Origin: Tricholomella constricta
Taxonomy: Eukaryota; Basidiomycota; Agaricomycetes; Agaricales; Lyophyllaceae
Assembly (NCBI GenBank): GCA_013368375.1
Contig: JAACJP010000003.1
Span: 744,001 to 808,000, forward strand
DNA: 64,000 bases
Direction: 5' to 3'
Position 1 is the first letter of the stretch, and every line of letters begins with the position of its first letter. Shown in pieces: positions 25,232 to 34,648 of the stretch. Position numbers and translations under genes: made by a program. Under the pieces are notes generated by a model, which did not search any database, had not been told where the DNA came from, and was given only the letters and a program-made list of their open reading frames with translations.

Positions 25232-25416
25232 TCTGGAAAATCTAAGAGTTAAGATCGCATTTATATAACTAATTTGGAATAACATCTGTATCCTTGTATC
25301 ATACAATAGTCGTAGGGATATCGCTTTGTCGTCAGTATTAGAGGTTCCTAGTCATATCTACGCGGACATTGTTCAAACAATAAAAATTGCGTACGAAGTC
25401 TGGTGAAGAGCTGCCC

Positions 25417-25481
25417 AAAATAAATATTGAGATCCGTAGATCTACCACTCCGGGAAAGCGTGTCATCCTTGTGCAGGGGCC

Positions 25482-25512
<31 letters not shown>

Positions 25513-25538
25513 TTCGTATGTCACCCCGAAGGGGACAC
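25417..25538 (-). ncRNA. U6: U6 spliceosomal snRNA
   Basis: Read on the minus strand, the RNA starts with a 5' stem-loop (GTCCCCTTCGGGGTGAC). The invariant core follows: AATTGGAACGATACAGAGAA, then GATTAGCATGGCCCCTGC and ACAAGGATGACACGC. These hold the ACAGAGA box, the AGC triad and the internal stem-loop. Up to this point it matches U6 of other eukaryotes almost base for base. The 3' part diverges (TTTCCCGGAGTGG), so the mature end is uncertain; a TTTT at 25420-25417 may be the Pol III terminator. U6 pairs with the 5' splice site and U2 and holds the catalytic metals. No intron interrupts it and no TATA box is obvious upstream. Confidence 0.93.
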
Positions 25539-26113
25539 CAAGTAGTGATGTGGTCTGCAAGTGGCGTCGATGTTTTTGCTTTTTGTTCGGCCCACGGGGG
25601 AAATATATTTTTGATCTGTTGCAATCAAACCATTTCCTCATCTTGGACAAACACTTATTATGCTGCATTCCAGCTCCTCTGCGCAAGCTATCTCTGACGT
25701 CCCTCGCAATGGTCTCCAAGTGTGTTTGATCAGCCGAAATGTAACCGTGGCGCCCTCGCTGACTCATTATGGCAAACTTGATCGAGTATCGAGTATTGAC
25801 GTGTTGCTCCTCTTTCTGGCCTTGGGTTACGATACCCACGTGTAAATCGTGGTGATGATAGACTTGTCAGAGCGTCCGTGGCTGATGGCCCCCTGTACAA
25901 CACAGGAATGGTAGAATGCGACTTGGCATGGCTACGCAGCCTAGAACTTTCGTTCACATCTGTTTTTATCTCCTGACGCCACGTCCGTGACACGTTGAAC
26001 CTATTACGAGTCAATTTCGAGAACTCAAGGGCGTGTCGGCATATTGATCCACGTACTCATATCTGCGATGGCCTATAAAATGGAGATCCTAGTGGCTGGG
26101 GCGTCTCGCAAAC
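25539..26113. promoter_or_regulatory. Intergenic region and BiP promoter
   Basis: No gene is visible. A TATAAAA box at 26074-26080 lies only 34 bp before the BiP start codon, implying a very short 5' leader. CCACG-type motifs occur at 25835-25843 (CCCACGTGT), 25978-25985 (GCCACGTC inside TGACGCCACGTCCGTGA) and 26049-26053. Such motifs resemble unfolded-protein-response elements of ER chaperone genes, though no CCAAT-N9-CCACG unit is complete. Confidence 0.4.
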
Positions 26114-28743
26114 ATGTCTCGATATTCCAGACGCATACGACCAACATACCGCCGCCCGACGCGGGCGCAGTCTACGCATTTTCTCACTGGCGCGTCTCTC
26201 GTTCTGTTCGCGCTACTCGCCATTATTTGTCTGTGTCCCGTCGCCGCTAAGGCTCAATCTCACAACGTAACGCGGCCCGAATACGGGACCGTCATTGGAA
26301 TTGGTGAGTTTCCTGAATTCGAAATGTGGGTTGTGGTGTTTACAGTCTGCACGAATAGATTTGGGAACTACGTGAGTCGAACTCGTTGCTGTCCTGTGAC
26401 TAGTGTATATTCTAACTACCGCTTGATGTAGTTATTCATGTGTCGCGTAAGCTCGCCATCCTTTACATTGATCACCTTCTGACATTCTCGTCCTTCCCAA
26501 TCAGAGTACAGAAAGAAGGCCGCGTTGAGATTATTGCCAACGACCAAGGTCATCGAATAACACCCTCGTGGGTCAGTTTCTCGGGTGACGAACGATTGTA
26601 AGTTGTCCAAGCCTATTCGTTTCAAGCTCGTGCTCACTGGGCTTTACTCGACACATCAGAGTCGGCGACGGCGCGAAGAACGCGTACCATTCCAATCCTG
26701 GAAACACAATATTTGATGCGAAGCGTCTTATGGGCCGCAAAATGGACGACGAGCACATACACCATGATATGAAGCATTGGCCATTCAAGGTCAAAGAGAA
26801 GAACGGCAAACCCGCCATTACCGTCAGTTACAAAGGTGAAGACCGCGACTTTGTAAGCAATCTTTGACTCCGCCAATGGACCTCATTTGACGCGATGGAC
26901 AGTCTCCAGAGGAAGTCAGCGCCATGATCCTTTCCAAAATGAAGGAGACCGCCGAGGCGTACCTCGGGACCAAGGTCACCCACGCCGTTGTCACCGTCCC
27001 TGCTTGTAAGTTGCGCCTTTTCTCCAGCTCATACCACCCATTTACGCAATCCCTGTAGATTTCAACGACGCCCAGCGCCAAGCGACTAAAGACGCCGGCA
27101 CCATCGCGGGACTGACTATCTTACGCGTCATGAATGAGCCCACCGCCGCCGCCCTCGCCTACGGCCTCGACCAAAAGGGCCCGGAGAGTAAGATTGTCGT
27201 GTACGACCTTGGCGGGGGCACGTTCGACGTCTCGCTCCTCTCCATCGAAGACGGCGTGTTCGAGGTCCTCGCCACCGCTGGAGATACGCACCTCGGCGGA
27301 GAGGATTTTGACAACCGCGTCATGGAACATCTGGTGAAGGCCTACAAGGCGAAGACGGGCATGGATGTGAGCGGAAACCAGCGAGCGATGGGAAAGCTGA
27401 AGAGGGCGGTGGAAAATGCGAAGCGTACGCTGTCGACACAGCAGAGCACGCGCATCGAGATCGAGAGCTTTGAGGGCGGAAATGACTTTTCGGAGACGCT
27501 CACACGCGCAAAATTTGAGGAGCTCAATGCGGATTTGTTCCGCAGAACGATGAAGCCTGTGGCGCAAGTCCTAAAGGATGCCGGGGTCAATAAAAACGAG
27601 ATTGATGAGGTAAGTGCCGAAGATTCACCGCGCGCTGTAAACTGACGGGTTTGCAGGTTGTCCTCGTTGGCGGGTCCACTAGGATTCCCAGGGTCCAGCA
27701 GCTCCTCAAGGAGTACTTTGGCAAAGAGCCGTCAAAAGGCATCAATCCTGACGAGGCGGTGGCCTACGGTGCCGCTGTTCAGGGAGGAATCTTGGCTGGT
27801 GTCAAAGGGGCCGCTCCTGTGACACTCATCGACGTGAACCCTCTCACCCTCGGCATTGAAACCACCGGTGGCGTCTTTACTCCGCTCATCAAGAGGAACA
27901 CGATCATCCCCACCAGGAAGAGCCAAATGTATTTTCATTCAAGCGGACTGTCATAAGCAATAATTCCGACTGATGTGCTCTGTCCAGATTCTCGACGTCC
28001 TCCGACAACCAGCCGACTGTCCTTATCCAGGTATTTGAAGGTGAACGCGGTTTGACGAAGCACAACCACCTCCTGGGCAAGTTTGAGCTGTCTGGCATCC
28101 CGCCCGCGCCGAAAGGCGTCCCCCAGATTGAGGTGATCATCGAAATCGATGCCAACGGCATCATGAATATCTCCGCGGTCGACAAGGGAACGTGAGTGTG
28201 CATCTCCTTGCTGCCGTCCAGGCGCATGCAAGCTGACCCCGCTTTTGCCCACCAGCGGAAAATCCGAGTCGATCACGATCACGAACGACAAGGAGCGGCT
28301 GAGTAAGGAGGAGATCGCGCGCATGGTGGCGGAAGGTGACAAGTTCGCGGCGGACGATGCACTGCAGCGCAAACGCGTGGAGACGCTGCACAACCTCTCG
28401 TCATTCGTTTATGGCCTGAAGGGGCAATTGGCGGACAAGGACGGGCTCGGGGGCAAGCTTGAGGAGGATGACAGGAAAGTTGTTGCGGATGTGGTGAAGG
28501 ACGGCTCGGAGTGGGTGGAGGAGAATGGGGAGACGGCGTCGTTGGAAGATTTGGAAGAGAAGTTCACAGGTGTGTTGTTTGTGCGGTTCTCCTGGTGTCG
28601 TGGACTAACTTTTCTTTTGCACAGAATTTCAAAATGCCGTTGGTCGTATCACGGCCAAGCTATACCAGGAGGATGGTGCAGGTGAGAAAGGCGAGTCAAA
28701 TGACAGTGAGGACATTTGGAGTCGTAATGATGACGAGCTTTGA
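26114..28743 (+). CDS. KAR2: ER Hsp70 chaperone BiP (Kar2)
   Basis: Eleven exons give 688 residues: 26114-26303, 26359-26371, 26432-26446, 26505-26597, 26660-26852, 26903-27005, 27059-27609, 27657-27928, 27988-28191, 28256-28569 and 28625-28743. Residues 1-47 are a long basic leader with a hydrophobic signal (about 23-45). The ATPase domain has [26 protein letters not shown] and [17 protein letters not shown]. The substrate domain contains [14 protein letters not shown]. The protein ends NDDEL, an HDEL-type ER retention signal. BiP folds secretory proteins in the ER lumen. It shows some unusual residues ([30 protein letters not shown]), so it may be a divergent paralog. Exons 2 and 3 are only 13 and 15 nt. 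Confidence 0.93.
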
Positions 28744-28857
28744 AGCATGGTCTGTACAACATTCTTTTATATATCGTACAATTGTAACTGTGTCTCGGAA
28801 ATGCCATCCCAGCGAGCTGGCTGGATTACGGTACGGACACAGTTCGTTCCGAGACAT

Positions 28858-29425
28858 CTAGGACAGCGCAGCTTTCTGCCTTTGGAGCCAAGCCGCAGCC
28901 GTAAAGACAAATGTATCTTGAGTTGCTGTCGATTTTTTCGCAGTTGGTTTACGGTATCTCTTCGAGTTGTGGCAAGATTTTTTCCTGGCTAGACGATCCC
29001 ATGAATCGGGGGTCTGGCGTTCTGAATGGCGTCTGTGGATCCAAGTGGGTGCATGGTTGTACGTCGGGACGGATGGCTGTGTACGAAGAGGCAGGGGAGT
29101 TTCCTCGTGCTTGACTTGTTCCTCGTCGTCGCTGCTAAGAGTGAGATCGATGTGAGGATTGTCGGGTGGAGGACGATGCAGACAGTCAGCACACTTCCAG
29201 CTGGCGAGGCCGTTGTCGTGGTCACCCGCGGTGGATGCCTTGATGAGGGCGATGAGGACGCGATCATGGAGAGGGGGTTGGTGACAGCCTGGATGAAGAG
29301 TGAGAGAATGAAGAAGGACGAGAAGACGACGCACGGTGGTGGCATTTGGCTGAGCAGATGGAGCAAGTTAGCAAAAAATTGCGCGGACCACTGTCTGTCT
29401 GGGCGCAGCTGGAGCATGGACGCAT
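28858..29425 (-). CDS. Small PHD-finger protein, 173 aa
   Basis: Two exons, 29425-29335 and 29288-28858, give 173 residues. The intron splits the zinc finger: CSSC, then LLTCSICSAKC before the junction, HHRCHQPPL across it, and WKCADCLHRP after. This is the Cys4-His-Cys3 layout of a PHD finger in the first 75 residues. The remainder is polar, with IDLTLSSDDEEQ and a basic stretch (RKPTAKKS). PHD fingers read histone H3 tails; the closing Trp before the last Cys pair fits. No other chromatin domain is present, which is unusual. The start lies in a 100-bp region shared with the divergent membrane-protein gene; the 3' end is 115 bp from the convergent BiP gene. Confidence 0.72.
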
Positions 29426-29428
29426 TGG

Positions 29429-29464
29429 TGACGTCGGTGACGTGAAGCGTGACGTCGCAGTGAC
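29429..29464. promoter_or_regulatory. Cluster of CRE-like TGACGT motifs
   Basis: Three near-identical motifs are packed here: TGACGTC at 29429-29435, TGACGTG at 29438-29444 and TGACGTC at 29450-29456, with a further TGAC at 29461. TGACGTCA is the classic site of ATF/CREB-type bZIP factors. The cluster sits in the 100-bp divergent promoter of the PHD-finger and membrane-protein genes. Confidence 0.45.
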
Positions 29465-29480
29465 ACAAAACTCGCACTCA

Positions 29481-29520
29481 CCTCCTCCTCCTCTTACCTC
29501 CCTCCTCCTCCTCTTACCTC
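29481..29520. repeat. Perfect 20-bp tandem duplication
   Basis: CCTCCTCCTCCTCTTACCTC is present twice in a row with no mismatch, ending 5 bp before the start codon at 29526. It is a pyrimidine-rich leader typical of strongly expressed fungal genes, recently duplicated. Confidence 0.9.
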
Positions 29521-29525
29521 GTAAA

Positions 29526-30617
29526 ATGGCCGACACTTGGAAAGACGGCATTCTGCTCAAGGCAAGTACTCCTCCTTGCCCCCAAACCATTCTCTCATCA
29601 TCTCCCACAGCTCGTCAATGCCCTCGCATACTTCTTATTCCTGGGTTCAAATATATACACTGTCGCCTCTCCCGCAGGCATTTACTTCCATGGAAAGGAA
29701 ACTTATATGACTCCTGCCCCATGGGCTTTCCTCATCTGGTTCGTCCTTGCCTCCTTGTCCTCGCCCCACAATTCCATCTCACACCATTCTACAGGTCCTT
29801 GATTCATATTCTTCTCCTCGGCACTGTCATCTACCAGTTCTTCCCCGCTGGAAAACGAGTCATCATCGACGGTATCTCCTGGCGCTTCCCTCTCTTGGCC
29901 GTTTTGAACGCCATCTACATCAACCTCTGGGCTAGCCACCACTTCATCCTCGGTATACACGTGTTCCCCACCTGTCATCCTTTCCCCTATTCTAACTCAA
30001 ACTTCAACCTTTCATTTAGCTTTTGTCCTGGCCCTCTTCGTCAGTTCCACTGTGACTGTAAGTTACCCTTCCTGATGACTATTTACAACCTTCTGACGTC
30101 ACATGCACAGCACGTCTATTACATCGTCAAGAAGCATCACTCTCCCCAAAACTTTGCTGATGAACTGTTCATCCACCTGCCCTTTTCGCTCTATCATGGA
30201 TGGACTACTGTCCTCGTCGTCCTCAGCGCATTCGAGGCTTTCGGAGTGAACGCTCTCCACCACCGCGCCGGCGTCTGGACCAAGGTGTTTGTCTTCCTCG
30301 GCCTGTAAGTCCATCATATCGATCCACCCTCATTCGCCATCTCATTATGTAAAAAAAGCTTCTTCCTCGAGGGCACAGCCGCCACCTACGCCTTCTCCAC
30401 TCCCGAAGGCGATCTCCCTGCCTCCATCGCCATCGCCTGGTCCCTCTGGGCCATCTTCGCCCACCAGACCAGCTCCGGCTTCGTCCACTGGAGCGCACTG
30501 GTATTCTCCATTCTTGCCCTCATCTGGGTCGTCAAGGGCGCCTACGGCGTCTTCACCAGGGCCCGCGGCGGTCGCATTGCCTTGTCCGACGAGGAGAGGG
30601 CGCCGCTTGTTGGGTAA
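29526..30617 (+). CDS. Multipass membrane protein, unknown fungal family
   Basis: Six exons (29526-29561, 29611-29738, 29795-29952, 30020-30057, 30111-30304, 30359-30617) give 270 residues. About six or seven hydrophobic segments are visible: [58 protein letters not shown], a segment around [25 protein letters not shown], and [20 protein letters not shown]. The hydrophilic C-terminus carries [16 protein letters not shown], a possible sorting or ubiquitination tail. It is probably an endomembrane or plasma-membrane protein. I do not recognise a characterised family. The first intron (29562-29610) starts with GCAAGT, a GC-AG intron. Start choice is supported by the short coding exon and the pyrimidine-rich leader. 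Confidence 0.7.
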
Positions 30618-30985
30618 ACTCACGACTTCCACCATGTTTACGAAACGAAACCGAGTCGCTCGGACGCTCACAGTCATAATCTTCCTTTTCTTGTCTTCTA
30701 GCCTCTTGATACCTTGACTTGCGTATTATCTGTATCATCTTGTATTTCTTGACTACAATGTTGTTTTGCTTAATATATTCTCGTGCTACACCAGCTCGAC
30801 GATCCGCACCAAAAGTGGCATCACGTTATCGTGATTGCGATAAGATCGAAACCGAACCCAGCATATAAGTTACGACGGTCTATCTATATGGTCGAACTTG
30901 ATACCCTTCCCATCGACACAGCGGTAACAAACTCTTCTCGTTTCCAGACAGCCAAGCTTGACACTCATGTTAGTATTCCTGTCCG
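30618..30985. other. Intergenic region, F-box gene promoter
   Basis: No coding signal is seen. An ATATAA at 30863-30868 lies about 120 bp before the F-box start and could serve as its TATA element. Confidence 0.35.
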
Positions 30986-32602
30986 GTGCCGGCGACTGCG
31001 GATGGCGAAGAACATCGCTTAGCCGAACAGCTTGATGCACTTATGAACGAAAGGGCGAGAATTCTCAGAGCCCTGGCGGGGCTGGAGAGCTCTATCCAGC
31101 TCGTGAACAGACAACTAGGACGCATAAGGAACGACAAGTCCGTCACTGCCCGCCTTCCGCCAGAGCTTTTGGGCAAAGTTTTCGAACACGTATACCGTAA
31201 CTGGAAGCCAAAGCGTCGAAAGCGCCCCGTTGAGATGATACTATCGCAAGTCTCCAGACACTGGCGCTGCGTAGCGCTTGGAGTTTCTACGCTTTGGACC
31301 AACATCCACGTATCTAAATCCCGGCCGACAGGATCTCTACAGTCGTACCTGGAGAGGTCGAAGAAACGACCTCTCCAGGTGAACTTTGATCTTCGCGCTA
31401 GCGATGGTTATGGCTTGCACCTGGTCTGGCCTCGTGTCGTGGAGCACGTTTCCAGGTGGTGCCGTGTCTCTATCAAGGCCAACACCATGCCCGGTGTCAT
31501 TCAGGCTCTTAGATTGCTAGAGCACCATTCCGCCCCTCTCTTGCAGGAGCTCAGGCTTCTCTGTGACGACGACGATGAGTTTAATCCAAGTCCCGATGTA
31601 CAGTATTGCGGCATCCTTCGTGGGGGCACCCCTCGTTTAAAGACCCTCGCATTCGACGGCTCTTGCCAGCCCACACATCTACCACCGCTGTCCAACGTGG
31701 TTACTCTGTTTATTCAAAACAGCGAAGCGACCTGGGAGTTCTACAGGGATCTTCGGCCGCTGCTGGCAGGCCTAACATCCCTCACCAGCCTTTCGATATC
31801 CCAGGACATCGCCTTGACATCCGAAGAGTCGCCAAACGAGCACCTGGTTATACCTACGCTCCGTACTCTGCGTCTTCGGTATCACCACTTTGATGATCTG
31901 TACGAACCCTTCTGGCAAGGCATCTCTGCCCCATCATTGGAGGCCCTCCACCTGGTCGGTGCCTGTGATGGCGATATCGAACTTCTCTTTGAGACGCTGG
32001 AAGCCCGCGAAGCTTACCCTTCGCAGGTCAAGTCCCTCGTCATCGACTTGTGCGACTTTGAGACGTTGACTGCCTTCCAGCTCCTCGCGACGATGTTTCC
32101 CCGTGTTGAGCATCTGACGTGCATCCCACCCACACTCGGGCCTATCAACGACTTCCAGCGAATCGTTCGGTTCTGGAACGATGTTGCGACATTCTATGTC
32201 GCTAAGGATTCGCTGTGTGCCGGGGACGTCCACCCCGACGTCATACGACAGCGTCTTGGCCAAGGGGCGCCGGGGAACAACCCGCAACCCAAGGTATTTT
32301 TCGCGGAAGTTGCGTCGTTCCATATATCGCGAGAGGCAAAGTTCATGCTTTTCCCTTCTGAGTTTCTAGGCTGGGAAGTCGTGAGTCAAGGTGATGCTGT
32401 CATGGTTCATGAAGCGCCGTGTATTGATTGGTTCTTGATACAGGAACTCATTCAGCGGTACAATTGGACTGAGAGTGGTTTTGGTGCAAATCCTTGTCAG
32501 AGCGCACAGGCAAGCATGTATAGTAAGCGCTTGATACATACGTCAGGCTATCAACTACAAGATAATCGACTGTTTTACACAACTCAAAGTAAAAAGAGTT
32601 GA
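30986..32602 (+). CDS. F-box protein, 538 aa, intronless
   Basis: One uninterrupted frame of 538 residues. A short coiled-coil start (LAEQLDALMNERARILRALA) leads to an F-box-like domain at about residues 55-105: ARLPPELLGKVFEHVY, then ILSQVSRHWRCVALGVSTLW. The remainder has irregular leucine-rich repeats (LRTLRLRYHHFDDLYEPFW, APSLEALHLVGACDGD). Such proteins are adaptors for SCF ubiquitin ligases, and agarics carry large, fast-evolving families of them. The last 19 codons lie in a tandemly duplicated segment, so the C-terminus may be recent. A perfect 14-bp inverted repeat is embedded at 31347-31380. The substrate is unknown. Confidence 0.8.
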   Translation: MPATADGEEHRLAEQLDALMNERARILRALAGLESSIQLVNRQLGRIRNDKSVTARLPPELLGKVFEHVYRNWKPKRRKRPVEMILSQVSRHWRCVALGVSTLWTNIHVSKSRPTGSLQSYLERSKKRPLQVNFDLRASDGYGLHLVWPRVVEHVSRWCRVSIKANTMPGVIQALRLLEHHSAPLLQELRLLCDDDDEFNPSPDVQYCGILRGGTPRLKTLAFDGSCQPTHLPPLSNVVTLFIQNSEATWEFYRDLRPLLAGLTSLTSLSISQDIALTSEESPNEHLVIPTLRTLRLRYHHFDDLYEPFWQGISAPSLEALHLVGACDGDIELLFETLEAREAYPSQVKSLVIDLCDFETLTAFQLLATMFPRVEHLTCIPPTLGPINDFQRIVRFWNDVATFYVAKDSLCAGDVHPDVIRQRLGQGAPGNNPQPKVFFAEVASFHISREAKFMLFPSEFLGWEVVSQGDAVMVHEAPCIDWFLIQELIQRYNWTESGFGANPCQSAQASMYSKRLIHTSGYQLQDNRLFYTTQSKKS

Positions 32603-32941
32603 GCGAAGCCTGCAAACCCATCTATCAGCGACCTCACATCCAAGGAAGTGAAACAGTGACGGCATATTACACAAGCAGCAAACCAAAACGACGATGTGGC
32701 GCACTGAAGGGGAACTAAGATCGCTAGCCCACTTCGGCTATCAACTACAAGATAATCGACAATTTTACACAACTCAAAGTAAAAAGAGTTGAGCGAAGCC
32801 TGCAACCCATCTATCAGCGACCTCACATCCAAGGAGGTGAAACAGTGGCGGCATCTTACACAAGCAGTGGCCGGGGCCAAGCTCGGCCATAAGCGCACGA
32901 TGTGGCGCACTGAAGGGGAACTAAGATCGCTAGCCCACTTC
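32546..32941. repeat. Tandem duplication of a 190-bp unit
   Basis: The unit at 32546-32735 is repeated at 32736-32941. Both start GGCTATCAACTACAAGATAA and end GATCGCTAGCCCACTTC. They differ by a few substitutions and about 16 extra bases in the second copy near 32870-32890. The first copy contains the end of the F-box gene and its stop codon. Each unit also holds a small stem (CAACTC...GAGTTG). Confidence 0.9.
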
Positions 32942-33021
32942 AAATTCCAGGAATCGGAGAGACACTTACAGCCTGCTCGACATCGGTCTTACTCTATCCG
33001 GCAAGGAGATGCGCGGAGATC

Positions 33022-34260
33022 TTAGGCGACTTGGGGGTCGGGGATGGCCTCGGAGCAGTCGATCAGTTGCTGCTCTAGGAGCCAAAGCTTGCGCATGGCG
33101 GCCTTGAATCCGGTCGGCATCTTTGGCTGTGATCAAATATGTCAGTCTTTAGTTGTCCACGGATCGTCGTCGGTATGCACTGGCGAAAAATTGCCATTCA
33201 CAAGTGATCCGCGGATCTGTGTGGCGTTGTCTGTATATGTCTGGCTGGTATGTATATTATGTGGAAGAGAATGACTGACCTCTGGCAAGCCGCATGAAAA
33301 TCCATTCAGTATAACCTCAGCCGACACTGGCAGTGGGACACAATGAGTTACATTGTGGTCCGACTGGATGCGGAGTTCACCCAGGAGTTGACCCCGCTTA
33401 GAAAAAGACGGGACCTTAACCAGGTCGTGCCTCGCATTTCTACGTCAATGATGACCTGCGCATCGAAGTTGCCAGGGGTGGAGTCGAATGGGGTCCTGGA
33501 AATGATATCAAAATCATATGGTACCCCTAGTTGGGTGAGCAGTTGTGGCCGCGGGATGTCCGAAGAAGAAACCGAGACGCGGTGGACCTGGGTGATTCAC
33601 CACTTCTACAGCGCCGGCAAATTAGACGCTGTAAAGCGTTCAATTAGACGTCGGATTTTCACCGGACAGAGACAAATGGACTGACAAGTCTCTCGCAGAT
33701 ATATAATGCGGTGGCGATCAGAAGGGTTTGGACGTCCACGATTTCGTCGATGCCCTTGTTGGCGAATGCGATTTCGATCTCGTCGAGTGTGATGATCGAG
33801 CCGCCTGCACCCCCCGCCACTGCGATAGATATGAATGAGGAAAACAGTCGACGAAATGTTCATGACTGGTATTTATCCCTTCGTTCTTACTTGAGAAACC
33901 GATGGCATCCTGGAATTCGTGGACCTGACCAAGAATGTTCTAGAGAGGCTCAGTAACTGATAATAGCAAGATGTAGCTCATCACGGCATTCGCCTGGGTC
34001 GAAAAGAGATTGGATGTCATCAAGCATCGGAAACAAGACGCAACACACGGCGTTAGATGCGTTATTCTTGCAATCAGGGCAGGCAATTCGCTTCGTGAGT
34101 GCAACTAGAGAGTGGCGGCGTCAATTAAGAGTACGACAAACAAGATGTCGGCTTACCTTGTGCGACGTGGACGGCTCTGAAGGCGAGCAAGGTCACTTTA
34201 CTTCTGGAAAGAGCGCCGAGGATCCTAACATTTCCACTTTGATCTTCCTTGGCCTTTATA
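33022..34260 (-). pseudogene. Class II heme peroxidase (AA2) pseudogene
   Basis: Pieces align in order with secreted fungal manganese/lignin-type peroxidases: a hydrophobic leader ending HVAQG, then VALTKRIACPDCKNNAS and AVCCVLFPMLDDIQ, then EFQDAIGFS, GGAGGSIITLDEIEIAF, NHPGPPRLGFFFGHPA, TPFDSTPGNFDAQV, GELRIQSDHN, DPRITCEW and LIDCSEAIPDPQ. Introns remain, so it arose by decay in place. Lesions: the distal RxxFHD motif reads VHEFQD, losing the catalytic Arg and His. A TGA (PTRGTI*) is followed by loss of the segment holding the proximal heme-ligand His. A frameshift lies near 33380-33400, and about 60 C-terminal residues are missing. The leader also seems frameshifted. No active enzyme could be made. 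Confidence 0.82.
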
Positions 34261-34648
34261 CATCTGGGTAAAGGCTGCGAGGGCTGGATGGCAAGCTGTG
34301 AAGCAGTAAACTGGTAGTTTGGGTCTACGACGAATTTTCTCGCAGGCCAACAATCTCTTGCCACTGCCAACAGGGTGCCAATCGTTCGTCTAGCAAGATT
34401 TATCTCATGTCGGCTTTATCTGACAAGCTGAAATCCGAATAGGTGCAGAACCTGGTGTTGCTTCAGAGTCCTCGGGCGTTCGCTGTCCCAATGAGGGTCC
34501 AACGCAGAGGTAGTGCTTGTTGGTCTGGTGAGGCAGGCATTTGTTGTCACGCCTACGTGACAGACGTGGGTTACAGTCCATGTGATGTGATGCGATGGTG
34601 TGAGAATAGTCACGCTTTCATCTCCTCTGCCATCGACAAGACACTGAC
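34261..34648. other. Intergenic region, no gene seen
   Basis: This lies between the peroxidase remnant and the primase gene. Short open frames on both strands show no domain. It holds the presumed primase promoter; nothing distinctive was seen. Confidence 0.45.

Noticed and set aside
27121..27590. Long antisense frames opposite BiP
   Set aside because: They mirror strong codon bias of the highly expressed sense gene; no start context or domain.
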